From an uncultured Oceanisphaera sp. (GTDB lineage: Bacteria > Pseudomonadota > Gammaproteobacteria > Enterobacterales > Aeromonadaceae): a stretch of 40,986 nt of DNA. Location of the stretch: positions 1-40,986 of the forward strand of contig NZ_CANLZU010000026.1 in the NCBI RefSeq assembly GCF_947495715.1, in the 5' to 3' direction. The notes under the pieces were generated by a model. The model worked only from the letters and a program-made list of their open reading frames with translations. It did not search any database and was not told the DNA's origin. The position numbers and the translations under genes were made by a program. This document shows, piece by piece, positions 11,550 through 20,887 of the stretch. Each line of letters begins with the position of its first letter. The first letter of the stretch is position 1.

Positions 11550-12353
11550 TCAGGTGATCTCGCTGGGTGACTGGGGATCTTTCGGTGCAGCGGCCGGCTC
11601 TATGATGGGCTGCAGCAGCTTGCCCAGATCCATCGGCAGTGGAAACACGATGATCTTGCTGTTGTCGTTGGTAATTTCGGTCAACGTCTGCAGATAACGC
11701 AATTGTATCGCTTCCGGCTGCTGGCCCAGCATGCGAGCGGCTTCCAGCAACTGCCTGGAGGCTTCCAGCTCACCGGTGGCGTGAATGACCTTGGCCCGAC
11801 GCGACCGTTCGGCCTCGGCCTGGCGGGCGATGGCGCGGATCATCGACTCGTCCAGATCGACGTGTTTGATCTCTACCGCCGTGACCTTGATACCCCAGTT
11901 GTCGGTGCTCTGATCCAGAATTCGTTGCAAGTCTGCATTGAGGGTGTCCCGGGCCGAGAGGATCTCGTCCAGCTCATGCTGACCCAACACCGATCTCATG
12001 GTGGTCTGGGCCAGCTGACTGGTGGCCTCCAGAAAGTTTTCGATATTGATGATGGCCTTCTGCGGATCCAGCACCCGGAAATAGAGCACCGCATTCACCC
12101 GTACCGTGACGTTGTCTCTGGAGATCAGATCCTGCGACGGCACGTCCATGGTAATGATACGCAGATCGACCCGCACCATTTGCTGCACGAAGGGGATCAG
12201 GATGATGAAACCGGGCCCCTTTATCTTGTAAAAACGCCCCAGCAGGAAGATCACCCCCCGTTCGTATTCCCGCAGTATTCGAAACATGCTGGCAAACAGC
12301 ATCACCACCAGGATCACTATCAGCAGCTGGAAGTAGAGAAAATCGATGATCAT
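11550..12353 (-). CDS. Slipin (stomatin-like SPFH protein)
   Basis: 267 residues. A single N-terminal membrane segment (residues about 5-27) leads into the SPFH domain ([20 protein letters not shown], then [11 protein letters not shown]) and a charged coiled-coil ([17 protein letters not shown]). The C-terminal tail is short and Pro-rich. Slipins form membrane-associated oligomers that organise lipid domains. In prokaryotes they pair with NfeD proteases that cleave their C-terminal region. The ATG overlaps the nfeD stop by 4 bp (ATGA), so the two are co-translated. It resembles the p-stomatin group more than QmcA or HflK, but the subgroup call is inference. Confidence 0.9.
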   Translation of the reverse strand: MIIDFLYFQLLIVILVVMLFASMFRILREYERGVIFLLGRFYKIKGPGFIILIPFVQQMVRVDLRIITMDVPSQDLISRDNVTVRVNAVLYFRVLDPQKAIINIENFLEATSQLAQTTMRSVLGQHELDEILSARDTLNADLQRILDQSTDNWGIKVTAVEIKHVDLDESMIRAIARQAEAERSRRAKVIHATGELEASRQLLEAARMLGQQPEAIQLRYLQTLTEITNDNSKIIVFPLPMDLGKLLQPIIEPAAAPKDPQSPSEIT

Positions 12354-13726
12354 GACGGAGTCTCCTTCGCCGGAGCGACGTTGAGGGTGAGATCTTCTAC
12401 CGCCAGCACCACTATGGGCTGATGGGCGGCAACGGGTTGCCGGCTGCGGGCCTGCCAGCGTTCGCCCTGCACCATAACGGTGCCGGTGGGGTCAATGATG
12501 GTCAGGGCGATGCCCTGTTCCCCGATCATGGCGTTTGCGCCCGACACCGGCGCGGCATGACGTTGTTTAACCAGCATTCGCACCACCACCAGGATCAGGG
12601 TCAGTGAAAACAGGGTAAAGGCGGCGATAAAAGGCCAGGCCACCCTGAATGCCTGATCCGGGGTGTCGAACAGAAGCACGGATCCGATGACGAAAGCGAC
12701 CAGGCCACCACCGCCCAGAATACCGAAACTGGGAGAGAGCCCCTCGGCCACCATCAATGCGAGTCCCAGCCCCAGCAGGGCCAGTCCGGCGGTACTGAAC
12801 GGCAGCATCTGCAACGCCAGCAAGGCCAGCATCAGGCAGATGGCGCCGGTGACCCCGGCCACGCCGAAGCCGGGGCTGTAAAACTCCAGCAGGAGACCAT
12901 AGACGCCGACCAGCATCAGCAGATAGGCGATATTGGGGTTGCTGATGGTGATGATAAAGCGCTGGCGCCAGTCGGGCTGGCGCTGCTCGCCCTGCAGTCC
13001 GGAGCTGGCAAAGGTATAGCTGCTGCCGTGTAGCTCCAGTGTGCGACCGTCAAGGCCCTGCAGCAGGGCCGGTATATCGTCGGCGATCAGCTCGATGACA
13101 TTTTTGTCCAGCGCCTCGGTGGCGGTGAGAGTAGCGGCATCGCGTACCGCCAGCTCGGCCCAGTCGGCGTTGCGTCCGCGCAGCTGGGCCAGAGAACGAA
13201 TATAGGCGATGGCATCGTTCAGGGTCTTGCGTTCCATGGCGGTGCTACCGGGAGACGACGTATCCTGCGGGTCTTCGTCTTCACTCTTGTCTGTGCTCTT
13301 GTCTTTTTCGGTCGGTGTACCAGGCAGGGAGGGGCCGCCTATCTGCACCGGCGTGGCCGCGCCCAGATGGGTACCCGGCGCCATGACGGCCACATGGCTG
13401 GCATAGAGAATATAGGTGCCGGCCGAGGCGGCACGGGCGCCACCGGGTGACACATAGACCACGACCGGTATGCGTGATTCCAGTATGGCGGTGATGATGT
13501 CCCGGGTGGCGCTGTAAAGGCCACCGGGGGTGTCCATGTTCAGCAGTACGAAGGCGGGTTTCTCTGTCTGTGCCTGATTCAGCTCGGTGACGATAAAGTC
13601 CGAGGTGCCGGGGCCGATGCCGCCCTTGACGTCAAGCTGCCAGTAACGCTCTTGCGCCAACGCCTGCATTCCCAGCCCCAGCCACAATAACAGCACTAAC
13701 AATAATAACGGCCCACGCCAGCTCAT
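12350..13726 (-). CDS. NfeD-family membrane-bound serine protease (ClpP-class)
   Basis: 458 residues, the long NfeD1b type. A signal peptide (residues 1-24) is followed by a ClpP/SppA-like protease domain with DTPGGL (65-70) and the catalytic Ser101 in [11 protein letters not shown]. The general-base Lys is probably the one in [15 protein letters not shown]. An acidic low-complexity insert ([15 protein letters not shown]) precedes that helix. Four to five membrane helices then lead to a C-terminal OB-fold NfeD domain ([25 protein letters not shown]). Partner of the overlapping slipin gene, which is its probable substrate. GGAG lies eight bases before the ATG. Confidence 0.92.
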   Translation of the reverse strand: MSWRGPLLLLVLLLWLGLGMQALAQERYWQLDVKGGIGPGTSDFIVTELNQAQTEKPAFVLLNMDTPGGLYSATRDIITAILESRIPVVVYVSPGGARAASAGTYILYASHVAVMAPGTHLGAATPVQIGGPSLPGTPTEKDKSTDKSEDEDPQDTSSPGSTAMERKTLNDAIAYIRSLAQLRGRNADWAELAVRDAATLTATEALDKNVIELIADDIPALLQGLDGRTLELHGSSYTFASSGLQGEQRQPDWRQRFIITISNPNIAYLLMLVGVYGLLLEFYSPGFGVAGVTGAICLMLALLALQMLPFSTAGLALLGLGLALMVAEGLSPSFGILGGGGLVAFVIGSVLLFDTPDQAFRVAWPFIAAFTLFSLTLILVVVRMLVKQRHAAPVSGANAMIGEQGIALTIIDPTGTVMVQGERWQARSRQPVAAHQPIVVLAVEDLTLNVAPAKETPS

Positions 13727-13812
13727 CTTATTTTCTCCAGTTCCATCCTCATTAGAGCTTAGTGCATGACATCGGTTTGGTTGTTATTTGACCGCCTTTG
13801 GGGGCTCAATCC

Positions 13813-14082
13813 CGGACAAAGAGCCCGCTCCACCGACCCGCCGTGAATCCATCCATGGAGGCTCGACGGCGCCATCCATGGCACCAACGGTCGCTGGAGC
13901 AGATCCCTTTGTCCTCCTTGATGTATTGGCGTCTCCTGTTGGCATCGTCAACCGGATACTCAGTTGTCAAGAAGAGACGGCAGGGATTGGCTCAGCCGAC
14001 CATCACATGCCACGGATGGCATGTGTGAGCGTTACATATATGTACTTGTAGCGTGTCGGAAGAGGTAACCCTGATGTCTCTT
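13813..14082 (+). repeat. Structured repeat, copy B (about 270 bp, no terminal repeats)
   Basis: Same architecture as copy A but with diverged sequence and without recognisable TACCAA/TTGGTA ends. Module 1 (13813-13916) is closed by GGACAAAG with CTTTGTCC. The next stem is GCTCCA-c-CGACC with GGTCG-c-TGGAGC, and CGCCGT pairs with ACGGCG around the CCATGG centre. Module 2 (13972-14082) is closed by AAGAGAC..CAGGG with CCCTG..GTCTCTT. Its sequence is unlike the AGAGGCAAC arm of the other copies, yet it pairs. Inside are CCGAC with GTCGG and the hairpin CACATGCC-acggat-GGCATGTG. It fills the divergent gap between nfeD and the acetyltransferase gene. Short ORFs across it look spurious. Confidence 0.75.
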
Positions 14083-14123
14083 TGTACGTACTAGCAAACC
14101 AGTAGACTTGTGGCTAGGAGAAA

Positions 14124-14146
14124 GCCGTCAGCATTATGCCGACGGC
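14124..14146 (+). repeat. 23-bp interrupted palindrome upstream of the GNAT gene
   Basis: GCCGTC-a-GCAT-t-ATGC-c-GACGGC: a near-perfect inverted repeat with a single a/c mismatch, flanked by AAA and a later CTTT. It lies 67 bp before the GNAT start. It could be a REP-like element, an operator or a transcript hairpin; nothing decides which. The remainder of 14083-14212 shows nothing else. Confidence 0.5.
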
Positions 14147-14212
14147 GGACTTTGCTTTACCATTTACCGCCATGTAACGAGCATTGGCCGACATGCAGGC
14201 CCGGGAGTGAGA

Positions 14213-14650
14213 ATGAAGATAAGAGCGGCGACCAAGGCCGATTTGGGTGAGGTCTTTCGGCTGGAGCTGGGAGGCTTTGGTGAACACGGCTATCCTGATT
14301 TTTTTATTCGTCAGGCGCTTGATCTGTGGCCGGGCACCCTGCTGGTGGCGGAAAGCGAAGCGGGGCTTGTGGGATATGCCCTGGGCAGCATGGGCGAGGC
14401 GAAAGAGCAGGGCTGGATTCTGTCGCTGGCGGTGGATGAACGGCAGCGGGGCCTGGGGATCGGCAGGGCATTGCTGCAACGATTGCTGGCCGAGCTGGCA
14501 CAGCGCGGCTGTTGCGAGCAACGCTTGACCGTACACCCGAATAACCCGGCGGCGGGACTCTACCGCTCGCTGGGATTTGAATTTGAGACTGAGGAGCCGG
14601 ATTATTTCGGACCCGGCGAACCCCGGCAGGTCTTGCTGCGCCGGGGATAA
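14213..14650 (+). CDS. GNAT-family N-acetyltransferase (RimI-like)
   Basis: 145 residues from the ATG at 14213, preceded by GGGAG. The N-terminus is MKIRAATKADL. The acetyl-CoA binding motif A is LAVDERQRGLGIGRALLQRL (R/Q-x-x-G-x-G/A), and motif B follows around NPAAGLYRSLGFE. It transfers an acetyl group from acetyl-CoA to an amine; the order of motifs resembles RimI-like protein acetyltransferases, but the substrate is unknown. An in-frame start further upstream (14108) would add 35 residues unlike any GNAT and would run through the palindrome, so I rejected it. Convergent with viaA with a 7-bp gap. Confidence 0.85.
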   Translation: MKIRAATKADLGEVFRLELGGFGEHGYPDFFIRQALDLWPGTLLVAESEAGLVGYALGSMGEAKEQGWILSLAVDERQRGLGIGRALLQRLLAELAQRGCCEQRLTVHPNNPAAGLYRSLGFEFETEEPDYFGPGEPRQVLLRRG

Positions 14651-14657
14651 ACGGCCA

Positions 14658-16085
14658 TTACTGCAGGCGTGCGGCCTGCTCCAGGCTTTTCCAGTCGCTG
14701 AACAGATGCACCGGATCGCATAGCTGGCTCATGGCGTGCAGGGCGGTGGCATAGCCAAGCTGTAACCCGAACAGGCGCACCCCCTGCTTTTCCTTGGCCT
14801 GGTCTACCTGCTGGCGCAGGGCGGCGTCGACCTGAAACTCGCCGTCGCTCACCAGCAGAATATCCGCCTGCTGCCAGCCTTGCTGCTGCAGCCGCTGCAA
14901 GGCCGCCTGCAGCGGCGTATTGACGTCGGTGCCGCCGCTGAAGGAGCCGCGCAGCATGTCCAGCAGCTCGGGCAGGGTCAGTGTTTGGTTATCCAGGGTC
15001 AGCAGTTCATCGGCGCCGCCGAACAGGTAGATAAGACAACCTCGATTCTGTTTTTTGGCCAGGCGCAGGGTTTCAAGCACCAGCGCTTTCGAGACCTGCT
15101 CTGCCATGCCGTGCATGGAAGCCGAGGTATCCAGACACAGAATAAGGGGTCCCTGTTGCAGACCCTGACCGGCACCTTCGCCCTTGCCGGAGCGGGGAGA
15201 CGTCCAGTCGTTGCCGGCGTCGATGGGCATGACCCCGGCCACCGCATAGCTGAGTAATCCCTGCTCGGCCCGGCGGGCATGCCACAGCATGTGCAGTACC
15301 TCGTGGCCCATGAAGGCCGCCTCCAGCGGCAGCATACGGGCCAGATTGTCGGAGCGGGTAATGCCCTGGGTTTCCATCGGAACACCGGGTATTTTTCGCT
15401 CCTGCGGACCTTGCTCCTTCGGGCTCATCTGCTGCATCAGCCGGCTCAGGCTGGCGCTTTGCTCCGGGTTCGGCCTTTGCTGGCCCAGCAACTGCAGCAG
15501 GCGCTGCAATGGCTGAATTTGTGCCACCCACTGACTGAGCCGCAACAGATCAAACCAGGCGCGATCGCGTAGCTGGCCGCTGTTCTGGTCGGTGCCGATG
15601 GCCGGGGCTATGCCCAGCTCTTCCGCCACCTGATCCAGTGACTGCCACAGGCTGACCCTGTGCTGCCACTGTTCGGCCAGCTTGTTCAGCTCGCTGCGAG
15701 TATGGCGTGCCCGGGCGCGGGCTTGTGCCAGGCTGGCCGGAGTTCCGTGCAGCGTCAGCCCTATGGCGGTGGCCGGCCAGCTCAGCTCTACCTGCTCCAG
15801 CGCCAGCAGAATGTCCTGCACCACCGCCTGGGCCACTTCCGGGGTTTGCTTGCAGTAATCCAGCGCGCCGGAGCGCACCAGTAACTGGCGAAGTCGGCGT
15901 TCGGTACTGCTGTTGAGCCAGCTACCGGGCCGGGGCAGTTTGCCCTTATCCAGTTGTTCCAGCATGTGTTGCACCTGGGTGGCCCTGGGCAGCAGGCTGC
16001 CGATCGGGTGGGTCACCACCAGCGCAAACAGGTGTTCCGGAATCGATGCCAGTGGGCTCAGTCCGGGCGGCAAAGGGGCGCTCAC
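14658..16085 (-). CDS. viaA: VWA-domain protein ViaA
   Basis: 475 residues from a GTG at 16085 with GAGGA just upstream, beginning three bases after the ravA stop. A long helical N-terminal region precedes a C-terminal von Willebrand A domain. The metal-site motif is DTSAS (Asp319) in LILCLDTSASMHG, and the later MIDAS Thr lies in SGGTDVNTPL. ViaA partners the MoxR-type AAA+ ATPase RavA; in E. coli the pair is linked to respiratory complexes, membrane lipids and aminoglycoside entry. Similarity to E. coli ViaA is clear in the VWA half and low in the N-terminal half, so identical function is inference. Confidence 0.85.
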   Translation of the reverse strand: MSAPLPPGLSPLASIPEHLFALVVTHPIGSLLPRATQVQHMLEQLDKGKLPRPGSWLNSSTERRLRQLLVRSGALDYCKQTPEVAQAVVQDILLALEQVELSWPATAIGLTLHGTPASLAQARARARHTRSELNKLAEQWQHRVSLWQSLDQVAEELGIAPAIGTDQNSGQLRDRAWFDLLRLSQWVAQIQPLQRLLQLLGQQRPNPEQSASLSRLMQQMSPKEQGPQERKIPGVPMETQGITRSDNLARMLPLEAAFMGHEVLHMLWHARRAEQGLLSYAVAGVMPIDAGNDWTSPRSGKGEGAGQGLQQGPLILCLDTSASMHGMAEQVSKALVLETLRLAKKQNRGCLIYLFGGADELLTLDNQTLTLPELLDMLRGSFSGGTDVNTPLQAALQRLQQQGWQQADILLVSDGEFQVDAALRQQVDQAKEKQGVRLFGLQLGYATALHAMSQLCDPVHLFSDWKSLEQAARLQ

Positions 16086-16088
16086 GGG

Positions 16089-17543
16089 TCAGTCCTCGAC
16101 CGGCAGGGCGGCAAAGTCACGGTGCAGCTGTTGCAACCGTTCCCGTTGCTGTTGCAATTGCTGTTGCTGCCGCTCCAGCTGGCGCGTCGCCTGAGTGGCC
16201 AGATCCTGCTCCAGCCACAGGTGCTGGCGCAGGCGCTCGCTCAGGCCGTTCAGCTGCTGACCCAGCCAGCCGAGATAATGGGTCAGCTCGTCGATACGTT
16301 CATCGAGCTGGCGCAGACGCGAGGCGATGTGCGTCGCCGGCCAGGCCTTGGGCTGCAGGGCGGTGGGGCGCTGATAGCTTTCCAGCAGCGGCTGGTATTG
16401 GTCCAGACTGCCGCCGAGGTTGCGAATTTCATCGGCGGTAAAGCTGGCGTCCGGCAACCGGGGCTGACGAAAGAGGGGCTCGCCCCTGGCATTGCGGCGC
16501 GGGCGCTGGCCCCGGGCTTCGGTGACCGGCTGGCCCTGCTCGTCCAGATAGAGCTGATAGCCCTGTTCGTTCAATGCCGGCAGCACAGGATCCGCATCCT
16601 GCTCCAGCCGTTGCTGCCAGCTGTCGACCAGCTCGGTGATCAGTTCGGGGCTGAAGCCCGGATCGGCGGCGATGTGCCGGTGCAGCCAGTCGTTCAGTTG
16701 CTCGAACTGCTCCGGTTGCTGCCACAGGCAGTGGGGCAACAACCAGGCATCAAACAGGCCGGCTTCGGTCTCGCCATTGCAGAAGGCGGACACCTTGAGC
16801 AGCTTGACCACCTTGCGCCAGCGTCGATCCGACACCGGAATATCCTGCTCGGCCAGAAAGGCACGCAGGCTGTGCAGCAGCCGGATCAGCGCATCGGCCA
16901 GCTGCAGTTGCTCGGCGCCGTCGCGAATGGCACTCAGATCGTCCCGGCTCAGGCATTGCTCGGGCGAGGGTGCTTGATAATCGTGATTCAGGGTCAGCAG
17001 GGCGGTAAAGCTGTCGTCCTGTATCGGCGCCACCTGAAAACGCAGCAGAAAACGGTCGTATAGCGCGTTCAGCTCGGCTCCGTCGGGCAGCTCGTTGCTG
17101 GCGGCGATCACCGAAACCAGCGGCACTCGCACCCGTTCGCTGCCGTTGTCGAACTGGCGTTCGTTGAGCAGGGTCAGCAGGCTGTTGAGGATGGCGCTGT
17201 TGGCCTTGAAGATTTCGTCGATAAAGGCGATGGCGGCTTCCGGCAGGTAGCCTTTGGTCTGGCGCAGGTAACGGTCCTGCTCCAGCGCCTTGATGGACAG
17301 CGGGCCGAACAGTTCTTCCGGTACCGAAAAGCGGGTCAGCCGCCGCTCGAAGTAACGGCCGTCATCCACCAGGGTGTGCAGGCGGCGGGCCAGTTCACTC
17401 TTGGCGGTACCGGGTGGGCCCAGCAGCAGCAGGTGTTCACCGGACAGGGCCGCCAGCAACGCCAGCCTGGCTGGGGTGTCCCGTTCCAGCAGCCCTTGCT
17501 GCAAATGGTTGATTAATGCTGCGATACGGGGTTTTACGACCAT
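16089..17543 (-). CDS. ravA: MoxR-family AAA+ ATPase RavA
   Basis: 484 residues. The AAA+ core has Walker A GPPGTAKS (42-49), Walker B AIAFIDEIFK, sensor AASNELP and the following LYDRFLLRF. RavA's own tripartite C-terminal region replaces the usual MoxR lid and ends in a Gln-rich coiled-coil (QLERQQQQLQQQRERLQQL). It works as a hexamer with ViaA. It lies 76 bp downstream of fadE on the same strand. That gap contains TTGAGT, an 18-bp spacer and TAATAC, which may be its own promoter. In E. coli ravA-viaA lies elsewhere, so the location beside fadE is a local rearrangement. Confidence 0.88.
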   Translation of the reverse strand: MVVKPRIAALINHLQQGLLERDTPARLALLAALSGEHLLLLGPPGTAKSELARRLHTLVDDGRYFERRLTRFSVPEELFGPLSIKALEQDRYLRQTKGYLPEAAIAFIDEIFKANSAILNSLLTLLNERQFDNGSERVRVPLVSVIAASNELPDGAELNALYDRFLLRFQVAPIQDDSFTALLTLNHDYQAPSPEQCLSRDDLSAIRDGAEQLQLADALIRLLHSLRAFLAEQDIPVSDRRWRKVVKLLKVSAFCNGETEAGLFDAWLLPHCLWQQPEQFEQLNDWLHRHIAADPGFSPELITELVDSWQQRLEQDADPVLPALNEQGYQLYLDEQGQPVTEARGQRPRRNARGEPLFRQPRLPDASFTADEIRNLGGSLDQYQPLLESYQRPTALQPKAWPATHIASRLRQLDERIDELTHYLGWLGQQLNGLSERLRQHLWLEQDLATQATRQLERQQQQLQQQRERLQQLHRDFAALPVED

Positions 17544-17619
17544 GTGCCAGACCTGTAAGTTAATTGTATTAAATGTATATCATTATTGTACTCAAAAAGC
17601 CTCGAGTGACCAGCATCAA

Positions 17620-20064
17620 TCAAGTGCTCTTGTTCAGCATGGCGTCGTTGAACAGCGCCTTGTTGGCCACCAGCGCCTGTGGCTCGAAGTCGTCGACGTT
17701 GATGGTGCGCAAGCGGCTGGCTTCCGCCTGCTGCAGCAGGGCGGCTTCTTGTGAGTCAATGATGTCGGCGCTCAGAGCCTCTTTAGCCAGCTGATCCAGC
17801 CGGGTGAAGGACCGGCGGCCGAGGATTTGGGTGATTTTGTCGAATACCGGCTCGGCGGCGAGGACGTCGGTGAAGGCCTGCTCCAGCATGCCCAGCGGGT
17901 TACCATCCTCGGCGGCCAAGTAGAGCCCGTCGCCGATGTGCTGGCGTACCGTTCCCGGCGTTTGCAGGGCGCGGGCAACCTGATGATCCAGCCGGTCCGA
18001 AGGCCGTTTGAACGGGGCACCATAGGGCATCAGCAGGAACTTGAGGGTTTTGCCCAACAGGGGGGCGGGAAAGTTGTCGAGCAGCTCCACCAGTGCCACC
18101 TGTGCACGGTACAGGCCATCCTGACAGGCCCAGTGTACCAGCGGCAACACTTCGGCCGGGCGGCCTTCGTCGTTGAAGCGCTTGAGAGTGGCGGACACCA
18201 GATACAGCTGACTCAGCACGTCACCGAGGCGGGCCGACAGTCGTTCCTTGCGCTTGAGCTCGCCGCCGAGGCTGGCCATGGCCACATCCGACAACAGGCT
18301 CAGGTTGGCGCTCAGCCGGTTCATCTGGCGGTAATAAGGCGCTGTGTCATCAGCAACCGGCGTCGGGCTGAAGCGGGCCCCGGTAAAGCCGAACCAGAGG
18401 CTGCGCACCAGGTTGCCGATGGCGAAGCCGAGATGGCCAAATACCGCCTGGTCGAATTGCGTCAGCGCCTTGCGGGCATCCGGCTCCTGCACCGACAGCA
18501 TCTCCGCCAGCAGGTAAGGATGGCAACGAATGGCACCCTGGCCGTAGATGATCATGCTGCGGGTCAGGATGTTGGCGCCTTCGACCGTGATGGCGATGGG
18601 GGCGCCCTGATAACCGCGGGCCAGGTAGTTGTTGGGCCCCATGCAGATACCCTTGCCGCCGTGAATGTCCATGGCGTCGATGATGCTGCGCTGACTGCGA
18701 TCGGTGAGATGATATTTGACGATGGCCGACACCACCGAAGGCTTTTCGCCCAGATCGATGCCGGTTACGGTCAGCATGCTGGCCGCATCGGACAGGTAGG
18801 CGTTACCGCCGAGGCGAGCCAGCGGCTCTTCGATGCCTTCCATCTTACCGATGGGTAGCCGAAACTGGCGACGAATACGGCTGTAGGCACCGGAGGCCAG
18901 TGCCGAGACCCGGGTACCGGCGGTGCCGGTTGAGGGCAGGGTGATGCCGCGACCCACCGACAGGCATTCCATCAGCATGCGCCAGCCCTGACCGGCCATT
19001 CGCCGACCACCGATGATGAAGTCGATGGGCACGAACACCTCTTCGCCCTGAGTGGGGCCGTTCTGAAAGGGCACGTTCAGCGGAAAATGACGGCGACCTA
19101 TTTTTACGCCGGGGGTGGTGGTGGGGATCAGGGCGCAGGTGATGCCGAGATCGGTCTCGCCGCCCAGCAAACCTTCTGGATCCTTAAGCTTGAACGCCAG
19201 CCCGAGCACGGTGGCGATGGGCGCCAGGGTAATGTAGCGTTTGTTCCAGGTCAGACGCATGCCCAGTACTCGCTCGCCCTGCCAGTCGCCCATGCACACC
19301 AGGCCCACATCGGGAATGGCGCCGGCGTCGGAGCCCGCTTCCGGCCCGGTGAGGGCAAAGCAGGGAACCTCTTCGCCGCGGGCCAGCCGGGGCAGATAGT
19401 GATCCTTCTGCTCCCGGGTGCCGTATTCCTGCAGTAACTCGCCCGGGCCAAGGGAGTTGGGCACACCGACGGTTGAAGCCAGCACGGCGCTGGTGCTGCA
19501 CAGTTTTTGCAGGATGCGGGACTGGGCATAGGCAGAAAACGCCAGGCCGCCATACTGCTTTTCGATGATCATGGCGAAGAAGCCCTGCTTTTTCAGGTAA
19601 TCCCAGACCTCGGGCGACAGATCGGCGCGCTCGTGAGTCACCTCCCAGTCGTTGGTCATGCGGCACACCTGCTCTACCGGACCGTCCATGAAGGCCTGCT
19701 CTTCGGCACTGAGCTTCGGTTGAGGATATTGGTGCAGGGTGTGCCAGTCCGGTTTGCCGCGAAACAGCTCGGCCTCCCACCAGGTGGTACCGGCCTCGAT
19801 GGCTTCGCGCTCTGTGGAAGACATCTCCGGCATCAGCCCTTTATACAAGCCGAACAGCGGGCGGCTGAGCAGGCCGGATCGCAGCGGCGTCATGTTAAGC
19901 AACGCGGCCAGCACGGCAAAAATCAGCCAAAGGCTGGAGTGAACCTCGCCCAACAGGGTGCCCACCGCCAGTACCAATGCGCTGATCAGGGTGGTCGTGG
20001 ACAGGCGGGAGCGGCGGTACGCCAGAATGCTCCAGGAAATCAGCAGTAGCAGCAGGGTAATCAT
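17620..20064 (-). CDS. fadE: Acyl-CoA dehydrogenase FadE
   Basis: 814 residues, the same length as E. coli FadE and much longer than typical 380-residue dehydrogenases. Two N-terminal hydrophobic segments (about 2-19 and 25-55) suggest membrane attachment. The flavoprotein core follows: [35 protein letters not shown] and [13 protein letters not shown] long C-terminal FadE-specific domain completes it. It carries out the FAD-dependent first oxidation of beta-oxidation. The ATG at 20064 has AGGAG six bases upstream; a TTG one codon earlier is possible. A FadR-type operator sits just upstream. Divergent from gmhA, as in E. coli. Confidence 0.95.
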   Translation of the reverse strand: MITLLLLLISWSILAYRRSRLSTTTLISALVLAVGTLLGEVHSSLWLIFAVLAALLNMTPLRSGLLSRPLFGLYKGLMPEMSSTEREAIEAGTTWWEAELFRGKPDWHTLHQYPQPKLSAEEQAFMDGPVEQVCRMTNDWEVTHERADLSPEVWDYLKKQGFFAMIIEKQYGGLAFSAYAQSRILQKLCSTSAVLASTVGVPNSLGPGELLQEYGTREQKDHYLPRLARGEEVPCFALTGPEAGSDAGAIPDVGLVCMGDWQGERVLGMRLTWNKRYITLAPIATVLGLAFKLKDPEGLLGGETDLGITCALIPTTTPGVKIGRRHFPLNVPFQNGPTQGEEVFVPIDFIIGGRRMAGQGWRMLMECLSVGRGITLPSTGTAGTRVSALASGAYSRIRRQFRLPIGKMEGIEEPLARLGGNAYLSDAASMLTVTGIDLGEKPSVVSAIVKYHLTDRSQRSIIDAMDIHGGKGICMGPNNYLARGYQGAPIAITVEGANILTRSMIIYGQGAIRCHPYLLAEMLSVQEPDARKALTQFDQAVFGHLGFAIGNLVRSLWFGFTGARFSPTPVADDTAPYYRQMNRLSANLSLLSDVAMASLGGELKRKERLSARLGDVLSQLYLVSATLKRFNDEGRPAEVLPLVHWACQDGLYRAQVALVELLDNFPAPLLGKTLKFLLMPYGAPFKRPSDRLDHQVARALQTPGTVRQHIGDGLYLAAEDGNPLGMLEQAFTDVLAAEPVFDKITQILGRRSFTRLDQLAKEALSADIIDSQEAALLQQAEASRLRTINVDDFEPQALVANKALFNDAMLNKST

Positions 20065-20096
20065 CAATAACTCCTTTTACCGGCATCAGTGCGGCT

Positions 20097-20113
20097 GTGA
20101 GGTCTGACCTGTT
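20097..20113 (-). promoter_or_regulatory. FadR-type operator at fadE
   Basis: Plus-strand bases 20101-20113 read GGTCTGACCTGTT, which fits the core and right arm of the FadR site pattern (A-A-C-T-GGTC-N-GACC-T-G-T-T). The four left-arm bases do not match well. The operator lies 33 bp upstream of the fadE ATG and about 10 to 25 bp downstream of the start expected from the promoter at 20126-20154. This position suits repression relieved by long-chain acyl-CoA. Confidence 0.7.
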
Positions 20114-20125
20114 TGGGTGCTCCTA

Positions 20126-20154
20126 GTTGTAATTCATACAAATGTTTAAAGCAA
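20126..20154 (-). promoter_or_regulatory. Candidate fadE promoter
   Basis: Minus strand: -35 TTGCTT (20154-20149), 17-bp spacer, -10 TACAAC (20131-20126). The predicted start near 20119 puts the FadR site immediately downstream. Confidence 0.5.
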
Positions 20155-20300
20155 GCTGCGAAAAAGTTAAAGAAAAGGGCGCCATTCTTCCCGATTCTGC
20201 CGCACTCTCACCACAACAGGCGGTGGCCGGGATCGCCCGGCTTCCCGCTGCGGGTGACTTGTGCCAAAATGCCCTTTTATCGTGAGTGAGAGGCAATTTC

Positions 20301-20882
20301 ATGTATCAGGATCTGATCCGTAGCGAACTGACCGACGCCGCCGAAGTGCTGAATCGCTTTCTGGCCGATGATGCCAATATTCAGGCCATCGAGCAGGCGG
20401 CCAAGTTGCTGGCCGACAGCTTCAAGGCCGGTGGCAAGGTGTTGTCTTGCGGAAACGGCGGCTCTCATTGCGATGCCATGCACTTTGCCGAAGAGCTGAC
20501 CGGGCGCTATCGGGAAAACCGCCCGGGTTATCCGGCCATCGCCATCTCCGATCCCAGCCATTTGTCTTGCGTTGCCAACGACTTCGGTTATGAATACGTA
20601 TTTTCCCGCTATCTGGAAGCGGTAGGGCGGGAAGGGGACGTGCTGTTCGGTCTCTCTACCAGCGGTAACTCCGGCAATATTCTCAAGGCCATCGAAGCGG
20701 CCAAGGCCAAAGGCATCCAGGTGATTGCCCTGACCGGCAAGGACGGCGGCAAGATGGCCGGTCTGGCGGATGTGGAAATTCGCGTCCCTCACTTCGGTTA
20801 TGCGGACCGGATTCAGGAAGTACACATCAAGATCATTCATATTCTGATCCAGTTGGTCGAAAAAGAGATGGAGCAGGGATAA
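20301..20882 (+). CDS. gmhA: Phosphoheptose isomerase (sedoheptulose-7-phosphate isomerase)
   Basis: 193 residues from the ATG at 20301 ([10 protein letters not shown]), with GAGAGG upstream; the longer in-frame start is not supported by homology. SIS-fold enzyme that makes D-glycero-D-manno-heptose 7-phosphate for LPS inner core, as a tetramer. [33 protein letters not shown] and [18 protein letters not shown] include the zinc ligands and phosphate-binding serines. It forms a unit with yafJ, five bases downstream. The fadE/gmhA-yafJ block matches E. coli. Confidence 0.97.
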   Translation: MYQDLIRSELTDAAEVLNRFLADDANIQAIEQAAKLLADSFKAGGKVLSCGNGGSHCDAMHFAEELTGRYRENRPGYPAIAISDPSHLSCVANDFGYEYVFSRYLEAVGREGDVLFGLSTSGNSGNILKAIEAAKAKGIQVIALTGKDGGKMAGLADVEIRVPHFGYADRIQEVHIKIIHILIQLVEKEMEQG

Positions 20883-20887
20883 GCGAT

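Noticed and set aside
13788-14051. ORFs of 76 and 87 residues inside repeat copy B
   Set aside because: Same repeat-derived reading frames as in the other copies, out of frame with each other between copies, so not selected as protein.
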